A stretch of DNA of 29,148 nucleotides, taken from Poteriospumella lacustris (lineage: Eukaryota > Sar > Chrysophyceae > Chromulinales > Dinobryaceae). The notes beneath the pieces were generated by a model that did no database searches, was not told the DNA's origin, and worked only from the letters and a program-made list of their open reading frames with translations. Shown in pieces: positions 6,451 to 15,762 of this stretch. Position 1 is the first letter of the stretch; every line of letters starts with the position of its first letter. The translations under genes and the position numbers were made by a program. The stretch is taken from NCBI GenBank assembly GCA_008000375.1, contig SMOI01000377.1:1-29148 (forward strand). The letters run 5' to 3'.

Positions 6451-9400
6451 ATGGAACCTCTCTACCGTCTATCACATGCGATTCGACCGTCAACAACTGT
6501 AGGGAGCAAGCGAAACACTTCCACCGACACGGCGAACAAGTTCATGTCTCTGTACCGCACGTGCGCTGTGATCGTCATGCTCACCGTCGGAAACATGCTT
6601 GCGCTCCATTCGCACTCGTTCCGAGTGGCAGCCAGGTCAAGATGGATGATTAATACACTGGAACATCGCTTCAGCACCAGGGCGCGCCGTAGCGCTACGG
6701 AAATATCGATGAGCCCGTCGGTCGCCAGTGCAGTGCTCGTCGGTGGCGCGCCAGCCAAACGCTCCGCAGCCGGTCGCAAAATGGCCGTCGCATCGACCGC
6801 CCAGTCCGATCTCCCCCCAATGAAGAAGAAGACCCCTACAAAGGCCAGCGATCCGCTCAGCGAGCAGAGGCTGGAGCAGCTGCAGAGAGAGTCGCGTCTG
6901 GCGCGGACGCCGGTGACGATCGTGCGCACCGCCGAAGACGCTCGCCGCTGCCTGGCGGTCCTCGAGGCGCACCCAGAGACGGTGTGGGCCTGCGACACGG
7001 AGGTGGTAGACATCGATTTGAAGACGCAGGGCCCCGTGGGCAACGGCAAAGTCATCTGCGTGTCGATCTACGGCGGCGACGACGTCGACTTCGGCACCGG
7101 CTCCGCGCTGTGGATCGAGAACGCAGGCGAGGCCGAGGGCATCTTGCAGCATTTCAAGGCATGGTTCGAGAACCCGGCGTACAAGAAGGTGTGGCACAAC
7201 TACGGCTTCGACCGCCACGTGATGGACAACGAGGGCATCCGCTGCCGCGGCTTCTACGGCGACACGATGCACATGGCGCGGCTCTGGGACACTTCCCGCG
7301 ACAAAGTCGCCGGTGGCGGTGGCGGCGAGGGCTATTCCCTGAGCAGTTTGACGTCGTCGCTCTTCACGGACCACCCGAAGGCGGCGTTCTTCGTGAAAAC
7401 GTCGATGCTCGAGCTCTTCGGCGTGGCGAAGCGGAAGAAAGACGGCAGCGAGTCGAAGAAGAAAGACCTGCCGGACCTGCTCACGGTGCAGAACGACCCG
7501 GCCTCACGCGAACTATGGATCGAATACTCCGCACGAGACGCCGTGGCGACGTGGTGGCTGCACGACGCCCTCGTCGACCGCCTCACGCGGATGCCGTGGA
7601 CCGTGCTGCACCAGCCCGACGCGCCCCTCGGGACCATGTTCGACTTCTACCAGCGCTACCTCCGCGACTTCGGCGAGCTGCTCACGGACATGGAAGCCGC
7701 CGGCATCAAAGTCGACACGCAGAACCACCTGCGCAGCGCAGAACGCGCCGCCCGCGACGAGCGCCAGCGCATGGAGCGACTCTTCACCGACTGGGCGACC
7801 GAGCGCTGCCCCGCCGCGCGCGACATCAACATCGCCAGCACGACGCAGATCCAGCAGCTGCTCTTCGGCCACTACGAAGGCTTCGAGCTCATCGCGCGGC
7901 AACGCGCCTTCGAGATCGACCGCACAGACGCCGAGCTGCAGCAGGCGAAGGACGCCGCCCTCGCGCAGAACCCGTACGTCCTGCTCTCCGCCGCTGAGCT
8001 CAAGGACCGCTGCAAAGAACGCGGATTACGTACGACCGCCAAGCGCGACGAGTTACTCGCCGCCCTCGTCGCCTACGACGCCGACCGCGACGCCGCCGTC
8101 GCCGCCTTTGGCACCGTCGCCGCGAAGAAAGCGCTGGGCCTGACGAAGCCCGCCGCCGCCGCCGCCGCCGCTGACGCGACGGTCGTGGTCATCCGCAGCG
8201 GCGAGGCCTTCTACAAGAAACTGAAACTGGCGGATCTGCAGGCGCTGAGCGACGACCGCGGCCTCACCGCCGCCGTCCTCGCCGCCGTCGGCAAGCGACC
8301 GAAGAAGAGCGACTACGTCGCCGCGCTGCTCGCGGCCGATGCCCGTGCGGCGGCGGCGGCAGAAGAAGAAGCAGCGGCCGCAGCAGCAGCAGCGACGGTA
8401 GCCGCTGAAGCAGCCGCAGCCGCAGCCGCCGCCGCCGTCGACGAGGAGGACGCCGAGGCGCTGGCGACGCGGCTGTTCTTCCGCCTGCGCGACCGCCACC
8501 TGCGCTGGCTGCCGTCCTCGCCGCCCACCGCCGACGTCGTCGCGAGCGTCCTCGCGGAGCTGGACCGGCTGCAGTCCGAGCGCGCTGCGCGCACGACGAT
8601 GCTGCAGCTGCTCGCGACGGCGGCGGCGGCGCCGTACCACTTCGACACGGCGACGGCGACGCCGTCGACGCTGCTGGCGCAAATGGTCGCCGTCGACGTC
8701 AGTCGCTCGCCGCGCTTCGGTCGCTACGTCGCCTACGAACCGGCTCCGCTGCCCGTTGAGCCCGCGATGCCTGCGGAAGCGGCGACGTTGGAGGCGGCGG
8801 CAGCGGCGGAGGCGGCGGCGGAGGCGGCGGCGGAGGACGCTGCGGCGCTGCCTCTGGGACGCGACGTGCGGAAGAAGCGTCGCGAGTTCGTCATCGACAC
8901 GCTGGGCCTGGAGCCCGTCGAGTTCACGACGACGGGGCTGCCGCAGGTGTCGGCCGCGGTGCTCAAGCGGCTCGCGGGCAAAAACGTCTTCGCCGACGAC
9001 GAATCCGAAACCGTTTGGGGCGCGGCGTTTCAGTTTTTCGGCGGCGGCGAGGCGGGCAAACGCGCGTGCCGCGCCATCGGCGCCTTGGCCGCCGTGGGCC
9101 AAGTCGACGCGACGATCAACAACTTCCTCGTGCCGCTGCAGGCGCTCGTCGACCGCCACCAGCGCGTCCACTGCTCGCTCAACCTCAACACCGAAACGGG
9201 TCGCCTGTCCTCGCGGCGCCCGAACCTGCAGAACCAACCGGCGCTGGAGAAGGACCAGTACAAGATCCGCGACGCCTTCATCGCGGAGGAGGGCCAGACC
9301 TTCATCGTCGCCGACTACGGCCAGTTGGAGCTGCGCATCCTCGCGCACATCACCAACTGCGCCTCGATGATCGAGGCGTTTCGCCAGGGCGGCTGCTTCC

Positions 9401-10077
9401 ACTCGCGCACCGCCGTCGGCATGTACCCGTACATCGCCGAGGCCGTGGTGCAGAACCGCGTGCTGCTCGAGTGGGACTACTCGAAGGGCCAGCCGACGGT
9501 GCCGCTGGTGAAGGACACGTTCGCCGCCGAGCGCCGCAAGGCGAAGACGCTGAACTTCTCCATCGCCTACGGCAAGACGGTGCACGGGCTGGCGGCCGAC
9601 TGGGGCATCACGAAGGGCGAGGCCGAGGAGACGCTCGAGGCCTGGTACCGCGACCGGCCCGAGGTGAAGGCGTGGCAGCAGAAGACGCAGGCGCTGGCGC
9701 AGCGCCACGGCTACGTCACGACGATGATGGGTCGCTACCGCCGCCTGCCCGAGGCCTCGGGCGAGTCGGGCGCCGCGCGGGGCCACGCGATGCGCGCGGC
9801 CATCAACACGCCGATCCAGGGCTCGGCGGCGGACGTGGTGATGATGGCGATGCTGAAGCTGTGGCGGTCGGCGGAGCTGAAGCGCCTCGGCTGGCGCCTG
9901 CTGCTGCAGATCCACGACGAGGTCATTCTCGAGGGCCCGAAGGAGCACGTCGACGCGGCGATGCGCGAGGTGCGCCACTGCATGGAGAACCCCTTCGACG
10001 ACGTGGGGCTGGCGCCGCTGCGGGTCCATTTGGACGTCGACGCGAAGTCGGCCGACTCGTGGTACAAGGCGAAGTAG
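6451..10077 (+). CDS. Plant/protist-type organellar DNA polymerase (family A) with 3'-5' exonuclease and SAP-like motifs
   Basis: 1208 residues from the first in-frame ATG; ATGs at 6544 and 6595 are alternatives. The one at 6595 has A at -3 and starts an Arg-rich, acid-poor segment (MLALHSHSFRVAARSRW) like a mitochondrial presequence. Exonuclease motifs: DTE (182-184), NYGFD (250-254), YSARD (359-363). Polymerase motifs: TGRLSS (about 916-921), motif A DYGQLELR (from D955), motif B RRKAKTLNFSIAYG (1028-1041) and motif C IHDEV (H1155-D1156-E1157). All key residues are present, so it should be an active proofreading polymerase replicating organelle DNA. Motif A with Gly, the insertion before motif B and the NTPIQGSAADV segment are of the POP class of plants and protists, not fungal or animal Pol gamma. 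Between exonuclease and polymerase lie two SAP-like helix-turn-helix segments (about 511-545 and 587-631) and Ala-rich linkers (about 630-670 and 770-800). No introns. Confidence 0.95.
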   Translation: MEPLYRLSHAIRPSTTVGSKRNTSTDTANKFMSLYRTCAVIVMLTVGNMLALHSHSFRVAARSRWMINTLEHRFSTRARRSATEISMSPSVASAVLVGGAPAKRSAAGRKMAVASTAQSDLPPMKKKTPTKASDPLSEQRLEQLQRESRLARTPVTIVRTAEDARRCLAVLEAHPETVWACDTEVVDIDLKTQGPVGNGKVICVSIYGGDDVDFGTGSALWIENAGEAEGILQHFKAWFENPAYKKVWHNYGFDRHVMDNEGIRCRGFYGDTMHMARLWDTSRDKVAGGGGGEGYSLSSLTSSLFTDHPKAAFFVKTSMLELFGVAKRKKDGSESKKKDLPDLLTVQNDPASRELWIEYSARDAVATWWLHDALVDRLTRMPWTVLHQPDAPLGTMFDFYQRYLRDFGELLTDMEAAGIKVDTQNHLRSAERAARDERQRMERLFTDWATERCPAARDINIASTTQIQQLLFGHYEGFELIARQRAFEIDRTDAELQQAKDAALAQNPYVLLSAAELKDRCKERGLRTTAKRDELLAALVAYDADRDAAVAAFGTVAAKKALGLTKPAAAAAAADATVVVIRSGEAFYKKLKLADLQALSDDRGLTAAVLAAVGKRPKKSDYVAALLAADARAAAAAEEEAAAAAAAATVAAEAAAAAAAAAVDEEDAEALATRLFFRLRDRHLRWLPSSPPTADVVASVLAELDRLQSERAARTTMLQLLATAAAAPYHFDTATATPSTLLAQMVAVDVSRSPRFGRYVAYEPAPLPVEPAMPAEAATLEAAAAAEAAAEAAAEDAAALPLGRDVRKKRREFVIDTLGLEPVEFTTTGLPQVSAAVLKRLAGKNVFADDESETVWGAAFQFFGGGEAGKRACRAIGALAAVGQVDATINNFLVPLQALVDRHQRVHCSLNLNTETGRLSSRRPNLQNQPALEKDQYKIRDAFIAEEGQTFIVADYGQLELRILAHITNCASMIEAFRQGGCFHSRTAVGMYPYIAEAVVQNRVLLEWDYSKGQPTVPLVKDTFAAERRKAKTLNFSIAYGKTVHGLAADWGITKGEAEETLEAWYRDRPEVKAWQQKTQALAQRHGYVTTMMGRYRRLPEASGESGAARGHAMRAAINTPIQGSAADVVMMAMLKLWRSAELKRLGWRLLLQIHDEVILEGPKEHVDAAMREVRHCMENPFDDVGLAPLRVHLDVDAKSADSWYKAK
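8347..8460 (+). repeat. Alanine-codon low-complexity tract inside the polymerase gene
   Basis: GCG/GCA/GCC runs encode Ala- and Glu-rich linker sequence within the polymerase. A second such tract (GCGGCG-rich) lies at about 8776-8845. Both fall between folded domains, so they are tolerated linkers rather than functional motifs. Confidence 0.7.
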
Positions 10078-10718
10078 CGGCTTTGTGGGCCCATTGCGGC
10101 GGGTGCGGTGTGTAAATATGTACCTGGTGTGGTTTGTGTGTAACATGTAACGTGTGTTGGTGTGTTGGTCGTGCTCCTCCTCTGTCGTGTGCTGGGCTGT
10201 TCGTGGAGGGGTCTGTGCCGTGCGGTGTGCTGTGCTGTGTGTTCGATGGTGCTTGCTCGACGGTGGTGGCTGGGGCATGAGACGCGGAGGTGGCGGTGGC
10301 GGTGGCGGTGGCGGTGGCAGCGCTGGTGCGGTGGAGAGCTCTGTGTGTCCTCGCTGACCACAGCAGTAATAGACGCTGACCGGCAAATACAGTACACAGA
10401 CAACCGGCGATCATGTCGGCAGTCGGCGGCGGAGAACGACTGACACGCGACGGACACGGCGGCGGAACCCGCCGCGGGCCGCCGGGTGAGAGGAGACGCT
10501 TTCCGGGAAACACGACATATGGGACAGGTATTACCGGAAACCCGGGTTATGTCGTCTCGTTTTGCCGGTCGCCGTCGCAGCGGCGGCGGGCGACTCGAAA
10601 ATCTTCGCTGCCACGGCGATTCAATCGGACGCCCCGCGTCTCTGGCGCCTTCACATTGGATTTCCAACCACACGGAAGGTGTCCTGTTGTTTAGTTTAGT
10701 CTGGGAATCGAGTGCGAC
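10078..10718. other. Intergenic region with a GGTGGC minisatellite
   Basis: The 3' end of the polymerase gene and the 5' region of the FYVE gene. At 10286-10320 a GGTGGC hexamer is repeated about five times. TGTAAATATGTA at 10110-10121 is AT-rich enough to take part in 3'-end formation. No gene is supported here. Confidence 0.5.
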
Positions 10719-13700
10719 ATGTCGACGGCCGCCGCCACCAGCGACGCGGACGAATCGCTGCCAGTGCCCGCCCCGGTCACCATCAGCAAAGCGAAGACCG
10801 ACACGGCTGCAGCAGCTCCTCCAGAAGGAGCCGATGGCCACACGAACAACGAGTCCGCAGAGGAGCACGTGCGGCGCGTGTCGGTGTCGGAGAAGTCGGA
10901 GGAGACGCAGCGGCAGCAGTCGGAGCACGGCGACCTGACGCCCAGCGAGCTCCTCAGCTACCTCGGCAACGCCGCCAAGAAGCAAGCCACGACCAAGAAC
11001 GCCGCGAAGGCCGTCAAGGGCGTCGCCACGGGCAAAATCACTGCGCAGACGCTGGAGCGCGGCGGCGAGCAGAAGGCGGAGCAGTTCACCGTCGAGTTCC
11101 TCAAGGCGCTCGTGCCCACGCCCACGGTCATGGGCGACTTCCTCAGCGTCGAGTACGCCGCCGAGAGCTTGAAGCGCCACAAGGCCCAGGGCGGCGGCGG
11201 CGGCGCGGAGATGTCGCTGGGCGAAGCGGCGCAGGCGACGGTGTCGCTGCACCGCGAGACGCGCGGCCACCTGTTTCAGCACCGCGTCTCCGCCACCGCG
11301 CGGCGCTGCACGGCGCCGGGCTGTGAGACGTACCACCTGCGCCCCGCCGACGTCTGCTTCGACCACGACGAGCTGCAGCAGAGCCTCTACCGCCAGCTGC
11401 TCGCCAAAATGAAACTCGCTCCGCCCGCCGCACCCGCCGCACCCGCCGCACCCGCTGCAGCTGCGGAGCCACCGACCCCGCCCGCGGCTGCGCCCGCGGC
11501 TACGCCCGCGTCGCCCGCGAGCCCATCGTCATCGGCGCCAGCCACCGACGCGGCGGACGCTTTCCCCGGCGTCGACGACGGCGCCGACGTCGCACCCGCC
11601 GCCGCCGCCGCTGCGACGGAGGCGAAGACGCCGCCGAAGGCGACGACCAAACCGCCGCCGCCCTCGCCGCTGCTGAAGACGCCGGCGCAGCTGCTGCAGG
11701 AGCAAGTGGCGCTGCGCCGCGAGATGGTCGTGCGCGCCGAGACCTTCGCGCTGCCCGCGTCGTTCGTCGCGCAGTACGCGCCGCTCGCCGCGCAGCTGCT
11801 CGCCACCTGCGCCAACCCGATCGCGCCCGAGGTCGCCGCGGACGCGACGCAGCTCGTGCAGCTGTACCACCAGTTCGCGCACGTGCTGGACGGCGACCGC
11901 GACGGCTGCCTGTCGCCCGCCGACGTGCTGAACCACCTGCGCAGCGTCGACGTCGACTTCCTCGTCGCGCAGCAGACGAAGCGCCCCGCCGAGGTCCTCG
12001 CGATGGCCGAGCGCTGGCTGGCGGCCAGCCACCCGACGCAGAAGACGCGTTGGAGCTTCGCCGACTACGTCATCGCCGTCTGCCACCACCGCGACGTCGA
12101 GCGCGGCTACCACGCGCACCACCGCGACGCCGCCTCGGACGCCGCCGCTGCCGCCGCCGTGTTCGGTGGCGTCGCCGAGCTCCTGCGCACGGCGTTCTGG
12201 GACCTGCGCCTGATTCTGCTGCTGAAGCCGACGAACCATCCGCTGGCGAAGTTCGCGGCGGCGGACGCAGCGCCGAGCGGCAGCGCGTGGCAGGGTCACC
12301 TGCTGAAGCGCGGCTACTTCTTCGCCAACGAGCGGCTCAACGCCTTCCGCCAGCGCTTCTTCAAGGTCGTGGGCAGCGAGCTCGTCTACTACAAAGAGAT
12401 CGTCGTGCCGCCGCCCAAGGCCACCGCCAAAGCGCCCGCCGCCACCGCCGCCGCCGCCGCCGCCGCTGCGGCGAAGGGCGACGCCAAAAGCGAAACGGCT
12501 GCCACTGACGCGACGACGACCGACGACGCCGCCGCGTCGGACGGCGCGACCTCCGCTGCTGCTGCTCCCGCTGCTGCTCCCGCTGCAGCCCCCGCCGCAG
12601 CTGGCGAGGCGCTGGACGACGTCGCCATCGACGACGCCGCCGCCGCTGCAACCGCCGACGCGACGACGGCGACGACGACCGACACGACGACGACGACCGG
12701 CGCGACGGTCGCCGGCGCTGGCGCCGGCGGCGCGACGCTGCGCCGCGTCGTGAAAGGGACGATCCCGCTGCAGGAGATCGCGCTCGTGGACTTCTCGCCG
12801 AAGACGCTGCTCAAGTTCAACCGGTCGCTGCCGTTCGCGTCCGCCGAGGCGCTGGCGGCGGCGCGGTACGCCGTGTTCAAGGTGACGCTCTACAGCGGCC
12901 GCCGCTTCACCCTCGCCGCCCGCCTGCCGCCCTCCGAGGCCGCCACCGATGCCGCCGCCGCCCCGGAGCTGAACGTGTTCGACTGGACCGGCTACCTGTA
13001 CTGGTGGGCGGAGGTGAGCCGCCGCATCGTGTCGTGGCGGCTGCAGTGGGGCAGCGGCCGCCAGCACCGCGTCACGCTGCGCGACTGGGTCAACGCCGGC
13101 GCCGTCGTGGCGAAGATCGCGCTGATCAAAGAGAAGCGCGACAAAATGTCCACCACCGGCGCCCTCATCGCCTCGGCCAAGTTCCTCTACCAACAGAACA
13201 GTACGTCCCCTGCCCCTGCCTCTCTCTGTGTCTCTACCTGTGTGTCTGTGTGTCTGTGTCTCTGTGTGTCGCGGCGTCTCTCCCTGTGTGTCGCGGTGTG
13301 TCGCCACTGTGACGGCGACACAGACGTGACCCCGTTTCGCTGTGTCGTCTCTGTGTCCTCTGCGTTGCCTGTGTCGTCAATGTGTCTCCGTCTCTGACTG
13401 TGTCGCGTCTGCTGTGTCTGTTGCGTCTGCTGTGTCTGCTGTGTCTGCTGTGGATGTAGAAGCGCCGCCCGCGAAGACCACTGCCCCCGCCGCCGCTGCG
13501 GCACCGGCCACGGCCCCCGCCGCTGCACCGGCGACCAGCGACGCCCCCGCCGCCTCCGACGCCGCCGACGCTGCGGACGCTGCCCCCGCCGCTGACGCCG
13601 ACGCCGCGGCGACAGAGGCCACAGCGGCGGCGGCGTCGTCGGCGGCGGCGGTGAACGTGTCGATCGACGAGGACGCGCCGACCGACGCCGCCGCCCTCCG

Positions 13701-14745
13701 CGACGCCAGCGACACCAGCGCCACCGCCACTGACGATGCCCCCGCCACCGACGCTGCCGATGCCGACGCTGCCCCCGCCGCGAAGCCGACGGCGTCGCAA
13801 CAGGCGGCGGCCGCGCTCGACGGCGTCTCGAACGCGCAGGCGGCGGCGGTGCTCAACGTCGTCGCCGACCTCAGCGGCGCCGGCGTCCGCGTCTCCAAAC
13901 GCGACGTCGCCGTCGGCAAAACCGTCGCCAACCGCGCCACCGGTCGCCGCCCGACGACGAAGACGGCGGCGGCTAAGGCGAAGGCCAAGGCGAAGGGCGG
14001 CGACGAGGGCGACGAGGCCGGCGACAGTGACGGCGACAGCGACAGCGACAGCGACGACGAACTGAAACTGACGGCGCGCGACCGCTTCTACCTCGAAGTG
14101 GTGGGCCTCAACGACGCCGAGCTCGACGAGGCCGGCGGCATCGTCGTGCTCGCCGTCAAGTCGTTCTACCTGTCGCAACACACCGTCGCGCAGCTCGACA
14201 AGCAGTACGCGATGTCCATCGGCCGCACCGTCGCCACCACGTTGTACTACACCTTCAACGTCTTCCAGTACGCCGCCGCGGCGCAGAACCGCATCGACGC
14301 GAACCGCTACGGCGTCGTGTGGGACTCGGCGTCGAACACGCGCGACTGCGCCGTCTGCCATTTCGTGTTTCCGACGTTTTCGCTGCGCCGGACGAAGACG
14401 AAGCACCACTGCCGCGTCTGCGGCCGCGTCGTGTGCCACACCTGCAGCAACACGCGCGTCTTCCTCGACGTGTCGCAGCGCCTCGAGCGCGTCTGCAGCC
14501 AGTGCATCGAGCGCAACGGCCCGCCGAAGCATCGTGTGCTCGTCGACGCCGTGCGGCCCGCGACCAGCGACCTGTTGCGGCGCCAGGTGAACCGCGCGGC
14601 GCGCACGGGGCTGCAGAAGACGCTGGACGACGACGAAGACGAAGACAGCGACGGGGGCGACGGTGGCGACGAGGACCACGACGACGGCGACGAGGAGGAC
14701 GGCCCCGACACCGACGACGACGCCGCCGCCGCCAGCGACAAGTGA
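10719..14745 (+). CDS. EF-hand / split PH / FYVE zinc-finger protein
   Basis: Two exons, 10719-13200 and 13460-14745, joined in frame (phase 1) across a GTACGT...TGTAG intron; 1255 residues. The N-terminal region is helical, with a Cys/His cluster near 197-215 (CTAPGCETYH...CFDH). Residues 391-402 form an EF-hand loop (DGDRDGCLSPAD) with Asp instead of Glu at position 12. A PH domain starts near 523 (WQGHLLKRGYFF, then FFKVVGSELVYYKE). It is interrupted by about 100 Ala/Thr/Asp-rich residues and resumes near 670, ending in a Trp-rich helix (YLYWWAEVSRRI). After a second low-complexity linker, a FYVE finger spans about 1118-1180 with CxxC pairs and TKHHCRVCG, the PtdIns3P-binding signature. 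The last 50 residues are Asp/Glu-rich. Expected on endosomal membranes, binding phosphoinositides and perhaps calcium. It is downstream of the polymerase on the same strand, but with its own 640-bp upstream region. Confidence 0.9.
13201..13459 (+). other. Intron of the FYVE gene with a GTGTCT microsatellite
   Basis: Starts GTACGT and ends GTGGATGTAG. The spliced frame runs from FLYQQN directly into KAPPAKTT without a stop. The interior is almost entirely GTGTCT/CTGTGTGTC repeats (13221-13455), far from the codon use of either exon, though frames stay open by chance. At 259 bp it is longer than the other introns in the window. Confidence 0.8.
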
Positions 14746-15762
14746 CGCGGCGGTCCGTCCGTCGGTCTGTGTCTCGCTCTGTGTCTCGCTCTGTGTCTCA
14801 GTCACCGGTGGCGCGGCTCTCTCACCGATTCGTTTCTTCGTTTTCCCCCGCGACGGCGGCACCTCTCGACTGACGCCGCTGCGACCGCTGCCACTGCCAC
14901 CGTCGCTGGCGTTTCAGTGGTCTCCGCTCCGCCGTGCGACCGTCTCGTGTCGCGTCGTGTCGCGTCATGTCGTGATGTGTCTTGTGTCGTGTCGTTGGTC
15001 TCGTTCGTCAGTTGTTCGCGTCGTTGTCGTTGTCGTTTGTTTTCGTAGCTTCGTAGCCCCCTTCCCCCGTCTCCTGTGCCACCGTGCCGTGTGTCGCCAT
15101 CTCCTCTCGGTTACCCCTCTGCCTCTGTAGCTGTCTCTCTCCCCCTCCTCTGTCTCTGTGCGTCTGTCAATGTCCATTCGCTTATTCCCTCGGCAGTTTC
15201 ATTCCCCCGGCAGTTCCATTCGCCCGTTCGTTCGTTCGTTCTTCTCTCACACTCGCCGATGTCCTACGCGGCGGCTCTGTTCGTCATAACTACTCACACC
15301 ACCCCACCCCCCTCGCCCCTCGTCACCCCCGTCACACCCTCGTCACCCGACCCCGTTGCCCTTTGACCTTTGTTGACCTCGGTTGCCCCCCCCCCCCTAC
15401 AGACACAGACACAGACGTAGCCTACGCCACAACGCTGGCTCGACGCTGGCGCAACAGTCCCACGAGCCACACGAGCCATGCGCAGCACAGCCGCAGCCTC
15501 CGCTGTGACTGAGGGTCACTCGTCGCTGGGGCCTCCGATCGGACGACTGGCGACCACTGGCGCATGAGCATATCCACCTGGCTATTCTCTATAGGTATAA
15601 AGGTAGCTTTACCTCGTTTCCCCGGTGGGTTTTGTGTCTCGTCAGATGCTGCTTCGGTCCTCACACACGCGTCAGTGGCAACAATTAACAGTTCAGGTTT
15701 CAGGAAGTTATGTCCTCTTACGTGAGGAATGCTTCGCTATTTCACTCCGCTTCCGTTGTGTC
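14746..15762. other. Intergenic region, pyrimidine-rich with GTGTCTC repeats
   Basis: It holds GTGTCTCGCTCT repeats at 14767-14800, GTC/GTT-rich sequence to about 15040, a C run at 15389-15399 followed by an ACAGAC repeat (15402-15416), then ordinary sequence. It separates the GC-rich gene pair from the lower-GC effector region. No gene, tRNA or rRNA recognised. The stretch GCCTCCGATCGGACGA (about 15530-15545) recurs at 21457-21472. Confidence 0.5.

Noticed and set aside
8053-10386. A 777-residue open frame on the minus strand opposite the polymerase gene
   Set aside because: It is the antisense shadow of a GC-rich gene: Arg/Gln/His-rich without domains, while the plus strand has every polymerase motif.
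11529-14862. Long minus-strand frames (11529-13307 and 13234-14862) opposite the FYVE gene
   Set aside because: Antisense shadows of Ala/Asp-rich coding sequence; no motifs, and they cross the intron without any splice logic.
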